From contig JAJYQN010000065.1 in assembly GCA_021794595.1 (NCBI GenBank), positions 62,001-126,000 on the forward strand: a DNA stretch of 64,000 nucleotides, read 5' to 3'. The translations under genes were made by a program, and so were the position numbers. Shown here in pieces: positions 33,889 to 42,787 of this stretch; position 1 is the first letter of the stretch; each line of letters begins with the position of its first letter. Below the pieces are notes generated by a model. That model worked only from the letters and a program-made list of their open reading frames with translations, did not search any database and was not told where the DNA came from. The stretch comes from Pseudomonadota bacterium (lineage in GTDB: Bacteria > Pseudomonadota > Gammaproteobacteria > Acidiferrobacterales > Acidiferrobacteraceae).

Positions 33889-34125
33889 TGCTCCGGGGAA
33901 GGGGTGTAAGCCCGGGTCACTGGCGCCCCAAGGCCCTAAGAGCGGTGCTTAAGGGTCTTTGAAGGCTTAAGCGGGACGCCGGTCCCCCGGCGCCCCATCT
34001 GGCCTATTCGGCAAGCGCCCGCCAGCGGGCCGCGGTGCAGGCCCATTCCTTGGAAGAGCGCTGCTTGCCTTATTGGGACCTAGTGTGGCCGCCCCGGGCG
34101 GCGGCTACGAGCGCCCTTGGTCGGA
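33889..34125. other. Intergenic stretch, nothing recognised
   Basis: 237 bp between the converging ogt and NRAMP-like genes. GC-rich, with several weak dyads, none with a T-run that would make it a clear terminator. A terminator serving both genes would be expected here, but I cannot point to one. Confidence 0.4.
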
Positions 34126-35379
34126 TCATCCGACCGCGATTCCGTTTATGGCCGCGAACAGGCCAAAGCCCGCAGTGATCACGATGACCGTCAGCACAAA
34201 CGCCGCATACCGGCCTTGGAGGCGTAAGGCTCCGGGAAGGGCGTGGCGCGCCAGAAGATAGAGGAAGCCCAACACGATCGGGAGCAGGATGGCGTTCATG
34301 ACCTCCATGGCCACCCCCAAGGATACGAGGTTCACATTCGACGCGACCAGGGCCCCGCCCAAGACCAGAAGCACCGTGTAAATCCCGTAGAACCAAGGCG
34401 CCTCGCGTGGGTGGTGCTCAAGGGAGTGTTTGAATCCCATGACCTCCCCTACCCCGCGCGCGGCCGTGAGCGACACGACGATGGTGGCGACAATGGCCGC
34501 CCCGCTCATGCCGAGCGCAAATAAAAGGCGGCCGGTCCTCTGACCAAGAAATGGGGTGAGCGCACCTGCGATTTGCTGCACCGTGTTCAGCGGCGTGTGC
34601 GGGTTAGTTCGCCCTATGGTGGCCGCCGTGACCACCAATACCGCGGCCATGATCAGCTGGGTGACCACGGCGCCGATCGCGGTATCGATCCGGGCCATCT
34701 TGAGATGATCGGGCCTTAGCTTTTTATCGACGACTGCGGACTGCTGATAGAAGACCATCCACGGCATGATGACCGCGCCCACGTTGGCGGCGGCAAGGTA
34801 AAGATAGCCTGGGTCATGAAACGGAATTTGCAGGCTGTGGTGGAGGAGATAGCCGAGATTTTGGTGAGTTCGAAAGGCCACTCCTAGGAACGCGAACTCG
34901 AAGGCCCCGACCGCTAGCGCCACGCGCTCGACCCCGGCATAGGAGGCAGTCCACACCATGACGATAAGACCGCCTACCAGGATCAGCATAGTGATCCACC
35001 GCGGGACCCCGAACAGCAGCCCCACGCCCGCCATGCCGCTGAGTTCGGTCAAAAGCGCGCCCAGGCACGACAGTGCCAGGGTGGCCACCGACAACCAAGC
35101 CCAGCCGTACCCGAAACGTTTGGCGATCAGTTGGCCGTGGCCTTCACCAGTCACCAAGCCCAGCCGAACCGTCAGTTCTTGTACGATATAGAGGATGGGG
35201 ATCAGAATGACCTGCAGCAGGAGGAGCTTGTAGCCCCACTGGGCCCCGCTCTGGGCGGCCGTGATGACGCTTCCGGCATCGGTATCGGCCAGCATCACCA
35301 CAAGGCCTGGGCCCACAACGGCCAGGGCCGCGGCCCACGGGCCGGACCATCTGTCCGAGAAGCGGCGAGAACGGGACAT
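34126..35379 (-). CDS. NRAMP-like divalent metal transporter with altered metal-site motifs
   Basis: 417 residues from the ATG at 35379 (another ATG at 35409 adds KRRSF). Eleven membrane helices. Helix 1 reads MLADTDAGSVITAAQ where classical NRAMPs have DPGN, and helix 6 reads AVIMPWMVFYQQSA where they have MPH. These variants occur in the broad COG1914 branch. The family imports Mn2+, Fe2+ or, in the related NrMT branch, Mg2+; the altered residues mean the metal cannot be named. It reads leftward, alone, with an AT-rich operator-like sequence upstream. Confidence 0.82.
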   Translation of the reverse strand: MSRSRRFSDRWSGPWAAALAVVGPGLVVMLADTDAGSVITAAQSGAQWGYKLLLLQVILIPILYIVQELTVRLGLVTGEGHGQLIAKRFGYGWAWLSVATLALSCLGALLTELSGMAGVGLLFGVPRWITMLILVGGLIVMVWTASYAGVERVALAVGAFEFAFLGVAFRTHQNLGYLLHHSLQIPFHDPGYLYLAAANVGAVIMPWMVFYQQSAVVDKKLRPDHLKMARIDTAIGAVVTQLIMAAVLVVTAATIGRTNPHTPLNTVQQIAGALTPFLGQRTGRLLFALGMSGAAIVATIVVSLTAARGVGEVMGFKHSLEHHPREAPWFYGIYTVLLVLGGALVASNVNLVSLGVAMEVMNAILLPIVLGFLYLLARHALPGALRLQGRYAAFVLTVIVITAGFGLFAAINGIAVG

Positions 35380-35394
35380 AAAAGACCTTCTCTT

Positions 35395-35432
35395 AATAAT
35401 TGGTAACAATAATAAGATTGATTGTCATTTAC
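35395..35432 (-). promoter_or_regulatory. AT-rich operator-like sequence upstream of the NRAMP-like gene
   Basis: On the coding strand the promoter region reads AATGACAATCAATCTTATTA then TTGTTACCAATTATT. It is strongly AT-rich in a 60 percent GC neighbourhood and matches about 10 of 14 positions of the 7-1-7 Fur consensus at TGACAATCAATCTTA. A metal regulator (Fur or MntR) may bind here. The match is moderate. Confidence 0.35.
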
Positions 35433-35577
35433 TGCAAGGCCCGGTCACCCTAACGCCTGGCCCGCTCATGCCCTATTACGGTGCATACGCCCCGTTTTGC
35501 GACAGCCGGGGGGTGTTAGGATAGGCCTGGGTGGCCGCTTGCGGTCTTGGCCCAGATCTTGCCTGGATGACAGCGTG

Positions 35578-36642
35578 GTGAATGACGCCGAACGCATTGT
35601 GGAGAACTTAAGTACCGCTGTTTTGCTGACGGACGCGGGGCTGCGCGTGCTTGCCGTGAATCCGGCCGGGGAAATGTTGTTTGAACTGAGCGCAAAACAG
35701 ATGCTGGGCCAGCGTCTGCCGCGGATATGGCCACAGACCGCGACCCTCGGCCCCGCGTTTGCGGAGACCTTGCGTGCCGCCCATTCGTTTACCCGACGCG
35801 GCCTGCCCCTTCCGCTCGCGGGACGCGAGGTCACGGTCGACATGACCGTCACCGCGGTCCTTGCGGAGGGGGCGGCCAACATCGGGACTGCGGCACTCTT
35901 GCTCGAACTGAATCAGGTCGATCGACTGCGTCGCTTGGTTCAGGAAGAGGATCTGGTCGACCGCCACGATGCGCAAAGGGCCGTGGTTCGGGGTCTTGCC
36001 CACGAGATCAAAAATCCTTTGGGCGGGCTACGGGGCGCGGCCCAATTATTGGAGCGCAAGCTGTCCGAGAGCGAGCGTGAATACACGCGCATCATCATTC
36101 GCGAGGCCGACCGCTTGCAGGCCCTGGTTGATCGGCTCACCGGTCCGAATCGCCCTTACCTTCAGACCCAGGTCAACATCCATCAGGTGTTCGAGCATGT
36201 CCGCTCGCTCATCCAAGCCGAGGTGGGCGCGGGGATCGTATTGCAGCGGGATTATGACCCGAGTTTACCCGAATTCGAGGGCGACCCGGATCAACTCGTG
36301 CAGGCGGTCTTGAACCTCGTGCGCAACTCCGTGCAAGCCCCGAGTACGCGCGTCTGTCTGCGGTCTCGGGTCGAGCGGCAATTGACCATAGGCCAGCGCC
36401 GTCATCGCCTTGTCCTGCGTGCCGAGGTGGAGGATGACGGGCCCGGCGTGCCAACCAAGCTCCGGGAGACGCTCTTTTATCCCATGGTCACAAGTCGCGC
36501 GGAAGGGACCGGTCTTGGGCTGTCCATCGCCCAGGACATCGCGCGCCGCCACGGCGGCCTGATCGAGTACGCAAGCCGCCCGGGACGCACGGTTTTTACC
36601 TTATTTCTACCGTTGAGGCAGGGACATGACGCGACAGGATAG
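35578..36642 (+). CDS. glnL: Nitrogen regulation sensor kinase NtrB
   Basis: 354 residues from a GTG at 35578, the first codon that gives the family N-terminus (NDAERIVENLSTAVLLTDAG, a PAS domain). No membrane helix, so a cytoplasmic kinase. Phosphoacceptor His in VRGLAHEIKNPLGGLRG (about 138-154), N box LVQAVLNLVRNSVQA, G1 EVEDDGPGVP and G2 EGTGLGLSIAQDI. NtrB phosphorylates or dephosphorylates NtrC under control of PII. It overlaps the NtrC start by 17 bases. Confidence 0.93.
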   Translation: MNDAERIVENLSTAVLLTDAGLRVLAVNPAGEMLFELSAKQMLGQRLPRIWPQTATLGPAFAETLRAAHSFTRRGLPLPLAGREVTVDMTVTAVLAEGAANIGTAALLLELNQVDRLRRLVQEEDLVDRHDAQRAVVRGLAHEIKNPLGGLRGAAQLLERKLSESEREYTRIIIREADRLQALVDRLTGPNRPYLQTQVNIHQVFEHVRSLIQAEVGAGIVLQRDYDPSLPEFEGDPDQLVQAVLNLVRNSVQAPSTRVCLRSRVERQLTIGQRRHRLVLRAEVEDDGPGVPTKLRETLFYPMVTSRAEGTGLGLSIAQDIARRHGGLIEYASRPGRTVFTLFLPLRQGHDATG

Positions 36643-38020
36643 CGTTTGGATAGTCGACGACGATGAGTCGATCCGGTGGGTACTGGAGAAGGCCTTTCAG
36701 CAGGCCGGCATGGCGCCCCGATGTTTTGCTAGCGCGAACGCCGTTTTAGACGAGCTTCGCACCCAGGCGCCCGATGTCGTGATCACCGATATCCGCATGA
36801 GCGGCCTCTCTGGACTCAAGCTCCTTGAAAACATCGGTCATAGCATTCCCTCGCTCCCCGTCATCGTCATGACCGCCCATTCTGATCTCGATAGCGCGGT
36901 GGCGGCCTACCAAGGGGGCGCGTTCGAGTATTTACCCAAGCCTTTTGACGTCGACCATGCCGTGGGCTTGGCGCGCTATGCCATAGAGCATAGGCGCCAA
37001 GGGCAGATATCGGACATTGAAGGCACCGAGGCGGCCCCGGAAATCCTGGGCGCGGCCCCGGCCATGCAGGAGGTCTTTCGGGCCATAGGGCGTCTCGCCG
37101 GCTCCCACATTACGGTCTTGATCAATGGCGAATCGGGGACCGGCAAGGAACTCGTGGCGCGCGCTCTACATAATCATAGCCCGCGGGCCCGCAGTGCCTT
37201 TATTCCGCTCAATATCGCCGCCATTCCCGCAGGACTCCTCGAGTCCGAGTTGTTTGGGCATGAGCGCGGTGCCTTTACCGGGGCCCTGACTCAACGGCGC
37301 GGGCGCTTCGAGCAGGCCGATGGCGGCACCCTGTTTCTCGACGAAATCGGCGATATGCCGTCCGAGCTCCAGACTCGTCTCTTGCGGGTCTTGTCCGATG
37401 GCCAGTTTTACCGCGTGGGCGGTTGCGAAAAGATCACCACCAATGTGCGCGTAATCGCGGCCACCCATCAGAATCTTGAGCAGCGGGTGGCCGACGGCCT
37501 CTTTCGGGAAGATCTTTTCCATCGTTTGAATGTGATTCGCATCCAGGTCCCGCCGCTACGGGATCGTCGTCAAGACATCCCGATGCTGGTACGTCATTTT
37601 TTGGCGATGGCCGCAGCCGAACTGAAGGTCGAGCCCAAACGATTGGCGCCCGAGGCTGAGCAGTATCTCTGTAAATTGCCCTGGCCTGGGAATGTGCGCC
37701 AGCTCGAGAACACCTGCCGTTGGCTTACGGTGATGGCCCCTGGGCGCACGATCCGGGTCGCCGATCTGGCCACCGAATTGAAGGAAGCGGGTCCGGCGCC
37801 GTCTCCGGGGAGCGATTGGCTGTCGGGTTTGAGAACTGTCGTCGAGCAGCGCTTGGCGCTGGGCGAGAGCGCGGTTTATACCGATCTTAACTTGGCGTTC
37901 GAGCGGACCTTGATCGAGGCCGCCTTGCGGCACACGGGTGGCCGCAAGCAGGATGCCGCCAAGCGTCTAGGGCTGGGACGCAACACGCTAACGCGTAAGC
38001 TCAAGGAGTTGAATCTTTAG
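36626..38020 (+). CDS. glnG: Nitrogen regulation response regulator NtrC
   Basis: 464 residues. Receiver domain at 1-120 with the phosphorylated Asp in DVVITDIRMSGLSG (Asp about 54). AAA+ sigma-54 interaction domain: GESGTGKELVARAL (about 165), ERGAFTGALTQRRG with the intact GAFTGA loop, and GTLFLDEIGDMPSE. C-terminal Fis-type HTH (GGRKQDAAKRLGLGRNTLTR). It turns on glutamine synthetase and nitrogen-scavenging genes with sigma-54. Its 3' end overlaps the convergent lipoprotein gene by 20 bases. Confidence 0.96.
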   Translation: MTRQDSVWIVDDDESIRWVLEKAFQQAGMAPRCFASANAVLDELRTQAPDVVITDIRMSGLSGLKLLENIGHSIPSLPVIVMTAHSDLDSAVAAYQGGAFEYLPKPFDVDHAVGLARYAIEHRRQGQISDIEGTEAAPEILGAAPAMQEVFRAIGRLAGSHITVLINGESGTGKELVARALHNHSPRARSAFIPLNIAAIPAGLLESELFGHERGAFTGALTQRRGRFEQADGGTLFLDEIGDMPSELQTRLLRVLSDGQFYRVGGCEKITTNVRVIAATHQNLEQRVADGLFREDLFHRLNVIRIQVPPLRDRRQDIPMLVRHFLAMAAAELKVEPKRLAPEAEQYLCKLPWPGNVRQLENTCRWLTVMAPGRTIRVADLATELKEAGPAPSPGSDWLSGLRTVVEQRLALGESAVYTDLNLAFERTLIEAALRHTGGRKQDAAKRLGLGRNTLTRKLKELNL

Positions 38021-38618
38021 GTTCCCGTAGCGCGTGACGACGCACGAGTTGCACAAAAATGCGGTCGGCGCGCCGAGCCAAGGCGCCAAGACCCTCGACC
38101 GCCCCGGTTACGCTGGGTGCGCAGGCTTGCTTCAAGTCGACGGTCTTCTCGGCGAGGAGTCGACCGGTCGTTACGTCATAGAGTCGGCCTTGGATCGCCA
38201 AACGCACAAAGGCTTTATCAGGCGTAGAGAAGTTTTGGTCGAAGCGCGATAGGACCAATACGAGCCGCTCGACCTCGGGCGGCGGCCCCGCAGTCACGCT
38301 GGCCCTTAGTCCGAGACGCGCCCGCAGACGGGCCTTGAGGAGGGCCGCCGGTGGGGCAATCCAGCGGTTGTCGGCGTAAGCGTAGACGGCCGTCGGATCC
38401 CGATACAGGAGCCGGTAGTGGATGCTCGTCCCCGTGAGCCAAGAGAGGCTTTTGACATGAATCAGTACGGGCACCGCTGGCTTCTCAGAGGCTTGTGTCT
38501 GGATCGGGCCAAAGTCGTGGTCGACCAGCAGTTCGGGTGGTCGTGACGGGAACAGACTGCAGCCCCCGAGGACGATCAGAGACAAGCCTACGACAAACCC
38601 CTTTATCAAGTTAGACAT
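38001..38618 (-). CDS. ABC-type transport auxiliary lipoprotein (PqiC/MlaB-like partner of an MCE system)
   Basis: 205 residues. Lipoprotein signal MSNLIKGFVVGLSLIVLGGC with lipobox LGGC (Cys 20). The mature protein has the ABC_trans_aux pattern: SLSWLTGTSIHYRLLYRDPT (a Y-R-P start), AYADNRWIAPPAALLKARLR and LVLSRFDQNFS. In Pqi/Yeb/Mla-like systems such lipoproteins sit in the outer membrane and close the lipid bridge from the MCE protein. It lies one base after mlaD in the same operon. Confidence 0.82.
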   Translation of the reverse strand: MSNLIKGFVVGLSLIVLGGCSLFPSRPPELLVDHDFGPIQTQASEKPAVPVLIHVKSLSWLTGTSIHYRLLYRDPTAVYAYADNRWIAPPAALLKARLRARLGLRASVTAGPPPEVERLVLVLSRFDQNFSTPDKAFVRLAIQGRLYDVTTGRLLAEKTVDLKQACAPSVTGAVEGLGALARRADRIFVQLVRRHALREPKDSTP

Positions 38619-38619
38619 G

Positions 38620-39510
38620 TCAGTGTGACTCCTGGTATCCGGGCTCGCCAGGACCGGGGGCCATCGGTCGGGCTCCTAGCAGGAGTTCGCGAGGATGGTG
38701 GCGTAATGAGCGGCTCAGTTTTGAGACATCGTTCGAGGCCGCCGTCAGATGATTGATAGCGCGATCGATCCGAGGCAGGGTGCGCGTGAGGATGACGGTG
38801 CTTGCCCCCTGGGCGGTATCGCTTAGGGCTTGGAGATGACGCCCGAGAGTCCGCATCCGGCCGGTTAATCGGTCGATGTGGGCGAGGGTCAGATCGGCGT
38901 GCTGCTCGATCTGGGGCAGCCCCGCCACGGCATCGTTCAGACGTTCGCTCAAGGTCGCCCATTTCCGGCTGGCCTTCGCGGCGTTGGCCAAGATGGCCTG
39001 CAAGTGGGCCCTATTGGTGGCGTCGAGAGTTTGATGAAGCGCATCGCTCAGCCGGGCCAATTGCCTCATGGCGTGGGTACCGGCCTTTGTGAGGCGACTG
39101 AGCAGCGAGGGGCGCATCGGGATCACCCCCGGGTGGGCGCGTGACGTCGCAAGCGGCGTCAGGTTGGCCGTGGTGTTGAGTTCCAGTGCGGAGAGTCCAG
39201 TGACCCCCTGCAGTTTCAGTAAGGCGTAGGTGCCGCGGGTCACGGGGATGCGTTTATCGACCGAAATGGCGATCCGAATCATGCGCGGGTTGTGCGGGTC
39301 CACATGGATACTGCGCACGATACCCGCCGTTATGCCCCGAAAAAATACCGTAGACTGGGGCCTCAGACCAAATACGCTGCCATGCGTGATCACCACATAG
39401 CGGGCCCGCGGTTCATGGTTGCCGCCTATCCAGAAAGCGGCTGCCAGGATGGCGACGGCGAAGACCAGCACGAAAAGGCCGGCGCGCAAGGCGTAGGAGC
39501 GATTATTCAT
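38620..39510 (-). CDS. mlaD: MCE-family periplasmic lipid-binding protein MlaD
   Basis: 296 residues from ATG 39510. One membrane anchor near residues 7-27 (RAGLFVLVFAVAILAAAFWI), then an MCE domain (YVVITHGSVFGLRPQSTVFF then RGITAGIVRSIHV, and LLKLQGVTGLSALEL, about 35-110). A long helical C-terminal region (to about 275) follows. MlaD rings carry phospholipid between the inner-membrane ABC transporter and the outer membrane. The helical tail is longer than in E. coli MlaD and closer to the pqi/let-type proteins. The start overlaps mlaF by eight bases. Confidence 0.85.
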   Translation of the reverse strand: MNNRSYALRAGLFVLVFAVAILAAAFWIGGNHEPRARYVVITHGSVFGLRPQSTVFFRGITAGIVRSIHVDPHNPRMIRIAISVDKRIPVTRGTYALLKLQGVTGLSALELNTTANLTPLATSRAHPGVIPMRPSLLSRLTKAGTHAMRQLARLSDALHQTLDATNRAHLQAILANAAKASRKWATLSERLNDAVAGLPQIEQHADLTLAHIDRLTGRMRTLGRHLQALSDTAQGASTVILTRTLPRIDRAINHLTAASNDVSKLSRSLRHHPRELLLGARPMAPGPGEPGYQESH

Positions 39511-40276
39511 GAGAGAGGGCCTTAAAGACCCGCTGGCCGCGGGTGCCGGTGAAAAGGGTGGCGACAAAGGGATGGGGGACGCAAGCGACCTCTGTGGGCG
39601 TTCCGAGCGCTACGATCCTATGGTCGGCGAGAATGGCGAGTTGTGTGCATAGGTCGTGCATAAGATCTAGGTCGTGGGTAATAACGACCGCAGTGAACCC
39701 CAGTTCCTTATGGAGGCCTTGCAGGTGGTCGACGAAGGCCTGGGCCGTGACCGGGTCGAGTCCCGATGTGGGCTCGTCAAGAAACAGGAGTTCGGGTTCG
39801 AGCGCTAGCGCGCGCGCCAAGGCGACACGCTTGACCATGCCGCCCGAAAGTTCGGCAGGCAGCCGGTTTGCGACCTCGGGCCCGAGGCCGACCATGGCCA
39901 GTTTCATATAGACAAGGTCTCTGATGAGGCTGCGGTCCATCCCCTGATACTCCTGAAGAGGGAAGGCGATGTTCTCGAAAACGGTGAAGGCGCTAAAGAG
40001 CGCGCCCCCTTGGAATAGGATGCCACACCTCTGGCGCAAGCGCGCAAGATCCAAGCCCTGGGTTTGCTGCAAGGGGCGCCCAAATAAGGTGACGGCGCCG
40101 CCGCTTGGTTGGTCTAAGCCGATCATTTCGCGCACCAGCGTCGTTTTGCCGCTGCCGGAACCGCCCACGAGCCCCAGGATTTGCCCTTCGTGGACCTCAA
40201 GGTTGATGTCCTCGTGCACGACTTGGCGCCCAAACGATGTCGAGACATGGCGCATTTCGATAACCGGGTCTGACAT
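39503..40276 (-). CDS. mlaF: ABC transporter ATPase MlaF
   Basis: 257 residues. Walker A GLVGGSGSGKTTLVREMIG (about 36-54), signature LSGGMVKRVALARALA (about 143-158) and Walker B ELLFLDEPTSGLDPV, then the H-loop VVITHDLD. Its closest type is MlaF/Ttg2A, which drives lipid movement at the MlaE-MlaD complex. Overlaps mlaE at the shared base 40276 and mlaD at 39503-39510. Confidence 0.93.
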   Translation of the reverse strand: MSDPVIEMRHVSTSFGRQVVHEDINLEVHEGQILGLVGGSGSGKTTLVREMIGLDQPSGGAVTLFGRPLQQTQGLDLARLRQRCGILFQGGALFSAFTVFENIAFPLQEYQGMDRSLIRDLVYMKLAMVGLGPEVANRLPAELSGGMVKRVALARALALEPELLFLDEPTSGLDPVTAQAFVDHLQGLHKELGFTAVVITHDLDLMHDLCTQLAILADHRIVALGTPTEVACVPHPFVATLFTGTRGQRVFKALSHE

Positions 40277-41406
40277 CAGGGCAGGCCCAGGCCCCGAAAG
40301 GCGATAGCAAACACGGCATCGACGAAGATCACCGCGGTGATGGCGCTGACGACCGCATTAGTGGTTTCCTTGGCCAGGCTCTGGGTGTTGGGTTGGATGC
40401 GCAGTCCAAAATGGCAGGCTATGAGCGCTATGACAATACCGAATACCACGCCTTTGACAAGCCCGAGGATCAAGTTGACGACGGGTACCGCTGCCGGGAT
40501 GCTATGGATAAAGCTTGCCGCGTTGATACCGAGCTCGATGTGGGCGGTGATCATGCCGCCTAAAAGCGCAATCGCGTCGGTCCAGATGATAAGAAGCGGC
40601 AGACCAAGCCCCAAGGCCACGATCTTTGGGAGCACAAGGCGCAGGGTGCGCGAAACCCCCATGGCCGATAACGCGTCCAATTCTTCAGTCAAACGCATGA
40701 CGCCGAGTTCCGCGGCCATGGCCGATCCCGAGCGTCCCGCCACCAGGATGGCCGCCAAAAGCGGGCCGAGCTCGCGCAAGATGCTGAGTCCGAGGACATT
40801 AACGATATAGGATTGGGCCCCGAAGGTCCGCAGCTCGAGGGCCGAGAGGTAGCTCATGACGACACCCACCAAGGCCCCGACCAAGGCGGTAATGCCCAAG
40901 GCCCTGACGCCGACTTCATAGATGGTCGCGGAAATGTCTTTCCACGGCGTGCGCGCCGGATAGCGCAGGAGCGCTCCGGCATCCAGGAGCACTTCCCCAA
41001 GGAGTGTGGCAAAGCCCAGAAAGTGAGAGACGAAGGCCCGTTCGGCCGACAACAAGGTCTCGGCCCAGTCGTGTTTCTTTTTACGCCCGGCCGGAGGCGG
41101 CGTTTCCCGTTCGGCCCAATGCCGGAATAAGGTCTGATGCTCGGCCCGCACCTGGATATCGGCGGGTTGGATAAAGCCATGAATGCGCCATAAGATCAGC
41201 GCACCCACGTTATCTAGCTTTTGGATCGATCGGCAATCCCAGGATGCCTCGGCCGCGCCCGCCGCATACGGCCGCAAGGCGGCAGTGAGCGCCTGATGGC
41301 GGCGCCCTATGCCCCGTAAGGTCCAGTTTCCGGTCAGTACCACGGTGGTGCGGCCCGCATCGTCCCGGGTGGTGTGGAAGGCGGCGTTCTCAAAGCCGCC
41401 GCTCAT
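40276..41406 (-). CDS. mlaE: MlaE-type permease with fused STAS-like domain
   Basis: 376 residues from ATG 41406, which has AGAAGGG eight bases upstream; the frame is open to 41526 with unlikely sequence. The first ~110 residues form a STAS/MlaB-like domain (DDAGRTTVVLTGNWTLRGIG; DCRSIQKLDNVGALILWRIH). The MlaE permease domain follows (GALVGVVMSYLSALELRTFG, LRELGPLLAAILVAGRSGSA, MAAELGVMRLTEELDALSAM). In E. coli the STAS protein MlaB is separate; here it is fused, so no separate mlaB is expected. First gene of the mla operon. Confidence 0.9.
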   Translation of the reverse strand: MSGGFENAAFHTTRDDAGRTTVVLTGNWTLRGIGRRHQALTAALRPYAAGAAEASWDCRSIQKLDNVGALILWRIHGFIQPADIQVRAEHQTLFRHWAERETPPPAGRKKKHDWAETLLSAERAFVSHFLGFATLLGEVLLDAGALLRYPARTPWKDISATIYEVGVRALGITALVGALVGVVMSYLSALELRTFGAQSYIVNVLGLSILRELGPLLAAILVAGRSGSAMAAELGVMRLTEELDALSAMGVSRTLRLVLPKIVALGLGLPLLIIWTDAIALLGGMITAHIELGINAASFIHSIPAAVPVVNLILGLVKGVVFGIVIALIACHFGLRIQPNTQSLAKETTNAVVSAITAVIFVDAVFAIAFRGLGLP

Positions 41407-41599
41407 GGCGACGGCCCTTCTGTCCTCGCCGATTGCGTTCTCTGCGTCCGTGGCAGATTCCTCATGAAACCTTGGGTTCGGTTTGACTCTCGATGGATCA
41501 TAACAAGAAGCCGCCGAGCACGTCATGGGCGCTTCGTATCGCCGCTAGGCCTCATGGGCGCGGGCGCATACCGCGCGCCTCGTTCCGAGGTCTTGCCGG

Positions 41600-42787
41600 C
41601 TAGGACCGGGACAAAGGCGGCTTGGCGCCCGCTTGATTCATAAAAAAGGCCTTGAGCGGACCCAGGGTATCGGTGACGTTGAGACCGATTGTCAGGAGCT
41701 GTCCGAGCCAAGTCGCCTCGTTGCAAAACAGCCGGTTTAGGGCATCGGTTGCGAGCAACATACTGACGTTCGCCGCCTTACGGGCCCGCTCGTACCGCCG
41801 CAAGAGACGCCGGTTTCCGATGTCGCTGTCTCGATCGCGACGGAGCAGGGTTTCGGCGAGGACCTGGGCATCGGCGAACCCGAGATTGACGCCTTGTCCG
41901 GCCAAGGGATGGACGCGATGGGCCGCGTCTCCCACCAATACGAAGCGCGACCCCACATAGTGCTCGGCGTGGCTTGCGACAAGCGGGAAATGCGCCCGGG
42001 CGCTTAGCGATTGAAGCGTGCCGAGCTCGGGCCCGAAGGCCTTGTTGAGGGCCGCGTTGAACTCTGGGTCCGACAAGCCACGGAGGCGTTCGGCGGCGCT
42101 CGTAGTCGTAGACCAAATGAGCGAGGATTGGCTGGGATCCGGCAGTGGTAACAGGGCGAGCGGCCCGCTCGGCAAAAACCGTTGCCAGGCGACATCCTGA
42201 TGGGCGGTGCCCAATTGGATGTTGGCGCAGATCGCGGTTTGTCCGTAGTGATGTTGCCAGACGGGTACGCCCAGCTGCTCTCGCAGTTGCGACTGGGCGC
42301 CGTCTGCGGCGATGAGTAAAGACCCGTGGAGTACCGCGCCGCTGGCCAGGACGACCTCTGCGGCGTGTTCGCGGATGGTCACCCGTTGGGCGCTGTCGTC
42401 GTGCCATGTGACGCCGGGTGCGGCGCGCGAGCGGCTGCGCAAGACGGTCTCCAAACCGCCGTGGTTTACGATCACACCAAGGTTTTCAAGGCCTAGGTCT
42501 TGACTCTCGAATCGCACCCGCCCGCGGCCGCTACTATTCACGACCTGCAAGGCTCGCAGGGGCGCCGTTTGGATCTCACCCAAGGGCCACAGCCCCTGGG
42601 TTCCCAACCATTGGCAAGAGGCTTGGGTGAGCGCGCTGGTCCGAACCCCGGCCTTTTCCACTGCCCCACGTTCCGCGTCGACCACGGCGACTGTCAGGCC
42701 GCGCAGGGCGAGTGCATGGCAGAGGGCGGACCCGACGGCACCAGCCCCTACGATTATCACATCGCTTTGGTTCACGCTGGTCATCAA
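41600..42787 (-). CDS. ubiI: FAD-dependent ubiquinone biosynthesis hydroxylase, UbiI/VisC-like
   Basis: 395 residues. Rossmann FAD motif VIIVGAGAVGSALCHALALRG at about 10-30, the SALTQASCQWL stretch, and the second FAD motif RFVLVGDAAHRVHPLAGQG (about 280-298), all typical of the UbiH/F/I family. It hydroxylates the quinone ring precursor. Family members act at C1, C5 or C6, and sequence alone does not say which; by place, after ubiH, it matches visC (ubiI, C5). The ubiH stop is four bases inside its start (ATGA-type overlap 42784-42787). Confidence 0.88.
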   Translation of the reverse strand: MMTSVNQSDVIIVGAGAVGSALCHALALRGLTVAVVDAERGAVEKAGVRTSALTQASCQWLGTQGLWPLGEIQTAPLRALQVVNSSGRGRVRFESQDLGLENLGVIVNHGGLETVLRSRSRAAPGVTWHDDSAQRVTIREHAAEVVLASGAVLHGSLLIAADGAQSQLREQLGVPVWQHHYGQTAICANIQLGTAHQDVAWQRFLPSGPLALLPLPDPSQSSLIWSTTTSAAERLRGLSDPEFNAALNKAFGPELGTLQSLSARAHFPLVASHAEHYVGSRFVLVGDAAHRVHPLAGQGVNLGFADAQVLAETLLRRDRDSDIGNRRLLRRYERARKAANVSMLLATDALNRLFCNEATWLGQLLTIGLNVTDTLGPLKAFFMNQAGAKPPLSRS

